Positions 13,236 to 13,380 of a stretch of 13,380 nt of DNA are shown piece by piece (position 1 is the first letter of the stretch; each line of letters opens with the position of its first letter). The position numbers were made by a program, and so were the translations under genes. Origin of the DNA: JARROD01 sp037384225 (lineage in GTDB: Bacteria > Pseudomonadota > Gammaproteobacteria > Pseudomonadales > Cellvibrionaceae). Under the pieces are notes generated by a model. That model was not told where the DNA came from, searched no databases, and worked only from the letters and a program-made list of their open reading frames with translations. The stretch spans positions 1-13,380 of the forward strand of contig JARROD010000242.1 in the NCBI GenBank assembly GCA_037384225.1, read 5' to 3'.

Positions 13236-13380
13236 TTAATGTTGTTGTAACTTCTCAATAACCTGGGGTATTTGTGCCTTCGATCCGACGGCCATCCGGG
13301 GGTAGTTGGCCCAGACACGCCGCAAGTACGTCCGTGTAGGCTTGGCGTCGGCATCCATGCCTTCGACAGCCTGGGCCAAC
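13236..13380 (-). CDS. 3' end of an unidentified gene entering from the right (partial)
   Basis: The last 47 codons and stop (TAA at 13236-13238) of a minus-strand gene whose start is outside the window. The visible peptide begins LAQAVEGMDADAKPTRTYLR and ends SKAQIPQVIEKLQQH; it is helical and basic. I do not recognise the family. Its last part (13246-13304) is duplicated in decayed form at 123-181, so this gene end is the right boundary of the 13.1-kb block. It converges with the GGDEF gene with no obvious terminator between them. Confidence 0.65.
   Translation of the reverse strand, partial: LAQAVEGMDADAKPTRTYLRRVWANYPRMAVGSKAQIPQVIEKLQQH
13246..13304 (-). repeat. 59-bp direct repeat, right copy
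   Basis: Same orientation as 123-181, offset by 13,123 bases, 53 of 59 positions identical. It lies inside the coding sequence of the right-edge gene, just before its stop. The location in a gene's 3' end and direct orientation on both sides of a recombinase gene fit an attL/attR pair. The 10% divergence means it is old, or is instead a paralogous gene duplication. Confidence 0.7.

Overview
The window reads as accessory DNA from a Gram-negative bacterium, probably a gammaproteobacterium. The support is a membrane-anchored GGDEF protein, Sec-exported proteins and moderately GC-rich coding. The taxonomic call is an inference; no marker gene is present. No rRNA, tRNA, CRISPR array or intact insertion sequence was seen.

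Layout, left to right: (1) 1-363 has no intact gene. It holds a decayed copy (123-181, reaching perhaps to about 245) of the 3' end of the gene that enters at the right edge, plus several copies of a CCCAAAGCGTTT motif. (2) 364-2406 (+) is an Hsp90/HtpG chaperone. Its middle domain looks more like the Firmicutes type than the gammaproteobacterial one. The gene is bracketed by a 30-bp inverted repeat (291-320 and 2389-2418), and the second copy contains its last codons. (3) 2431-3708 (-) is a tyrosine recombinase, convergent with htpG. (4) 3835-8458 (-) is a very large SF1 (Upf1/Dna2-like, COG1112-type) helicase with a C-terminal PD-(D/E)XK/DUF559-like domain. It is split by a +1 shift into two overlapping frames: motifs Q/I/Ia lie in the upstream frame, and motifs II-VI plus the nuclease domain lie in the downstream one. 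(5) 8459-8833 is AT-rich and non-coding, with a 20-bp tandem repeat and a perfect 16-bp-stem palindrome. (6) 8834-10418 (-) is an exported or anchored HEAT-like helical protein, also interrupted by a +1 shift, near its N terminus. (7) 10497-12047 (-) is a secreted protein with a 15-residue cysteine-repeat module. (8) 12467-13204 (+) is a two-TM GGDEF protein whose signature motif is degenerate (EGDQF). (9) 13236-13380 (-) is the 3' end of an unidentified gene, the same sequence that is found in decayed form at the left.

Taken together, direct repeats of about 59 bp (about 90% identical) lie at the two ends of a 13.1-kb block that carries a tyrosine recombinase, a foreign-looking chaperone and a helicase-nuclease of a type common in phage-defence islands. 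The simplest reading is an ageing integrative island inserted at the 3' end of a protein gene. Frameshifts in two of its genes and a lost catalytic-type Glu in the nuclease domain fit decay. A working two-polypeptide helicase or sequencing errors are the alternatives. Whether htpG works with the helicase is unproven; proximity and the shared block are the only links.
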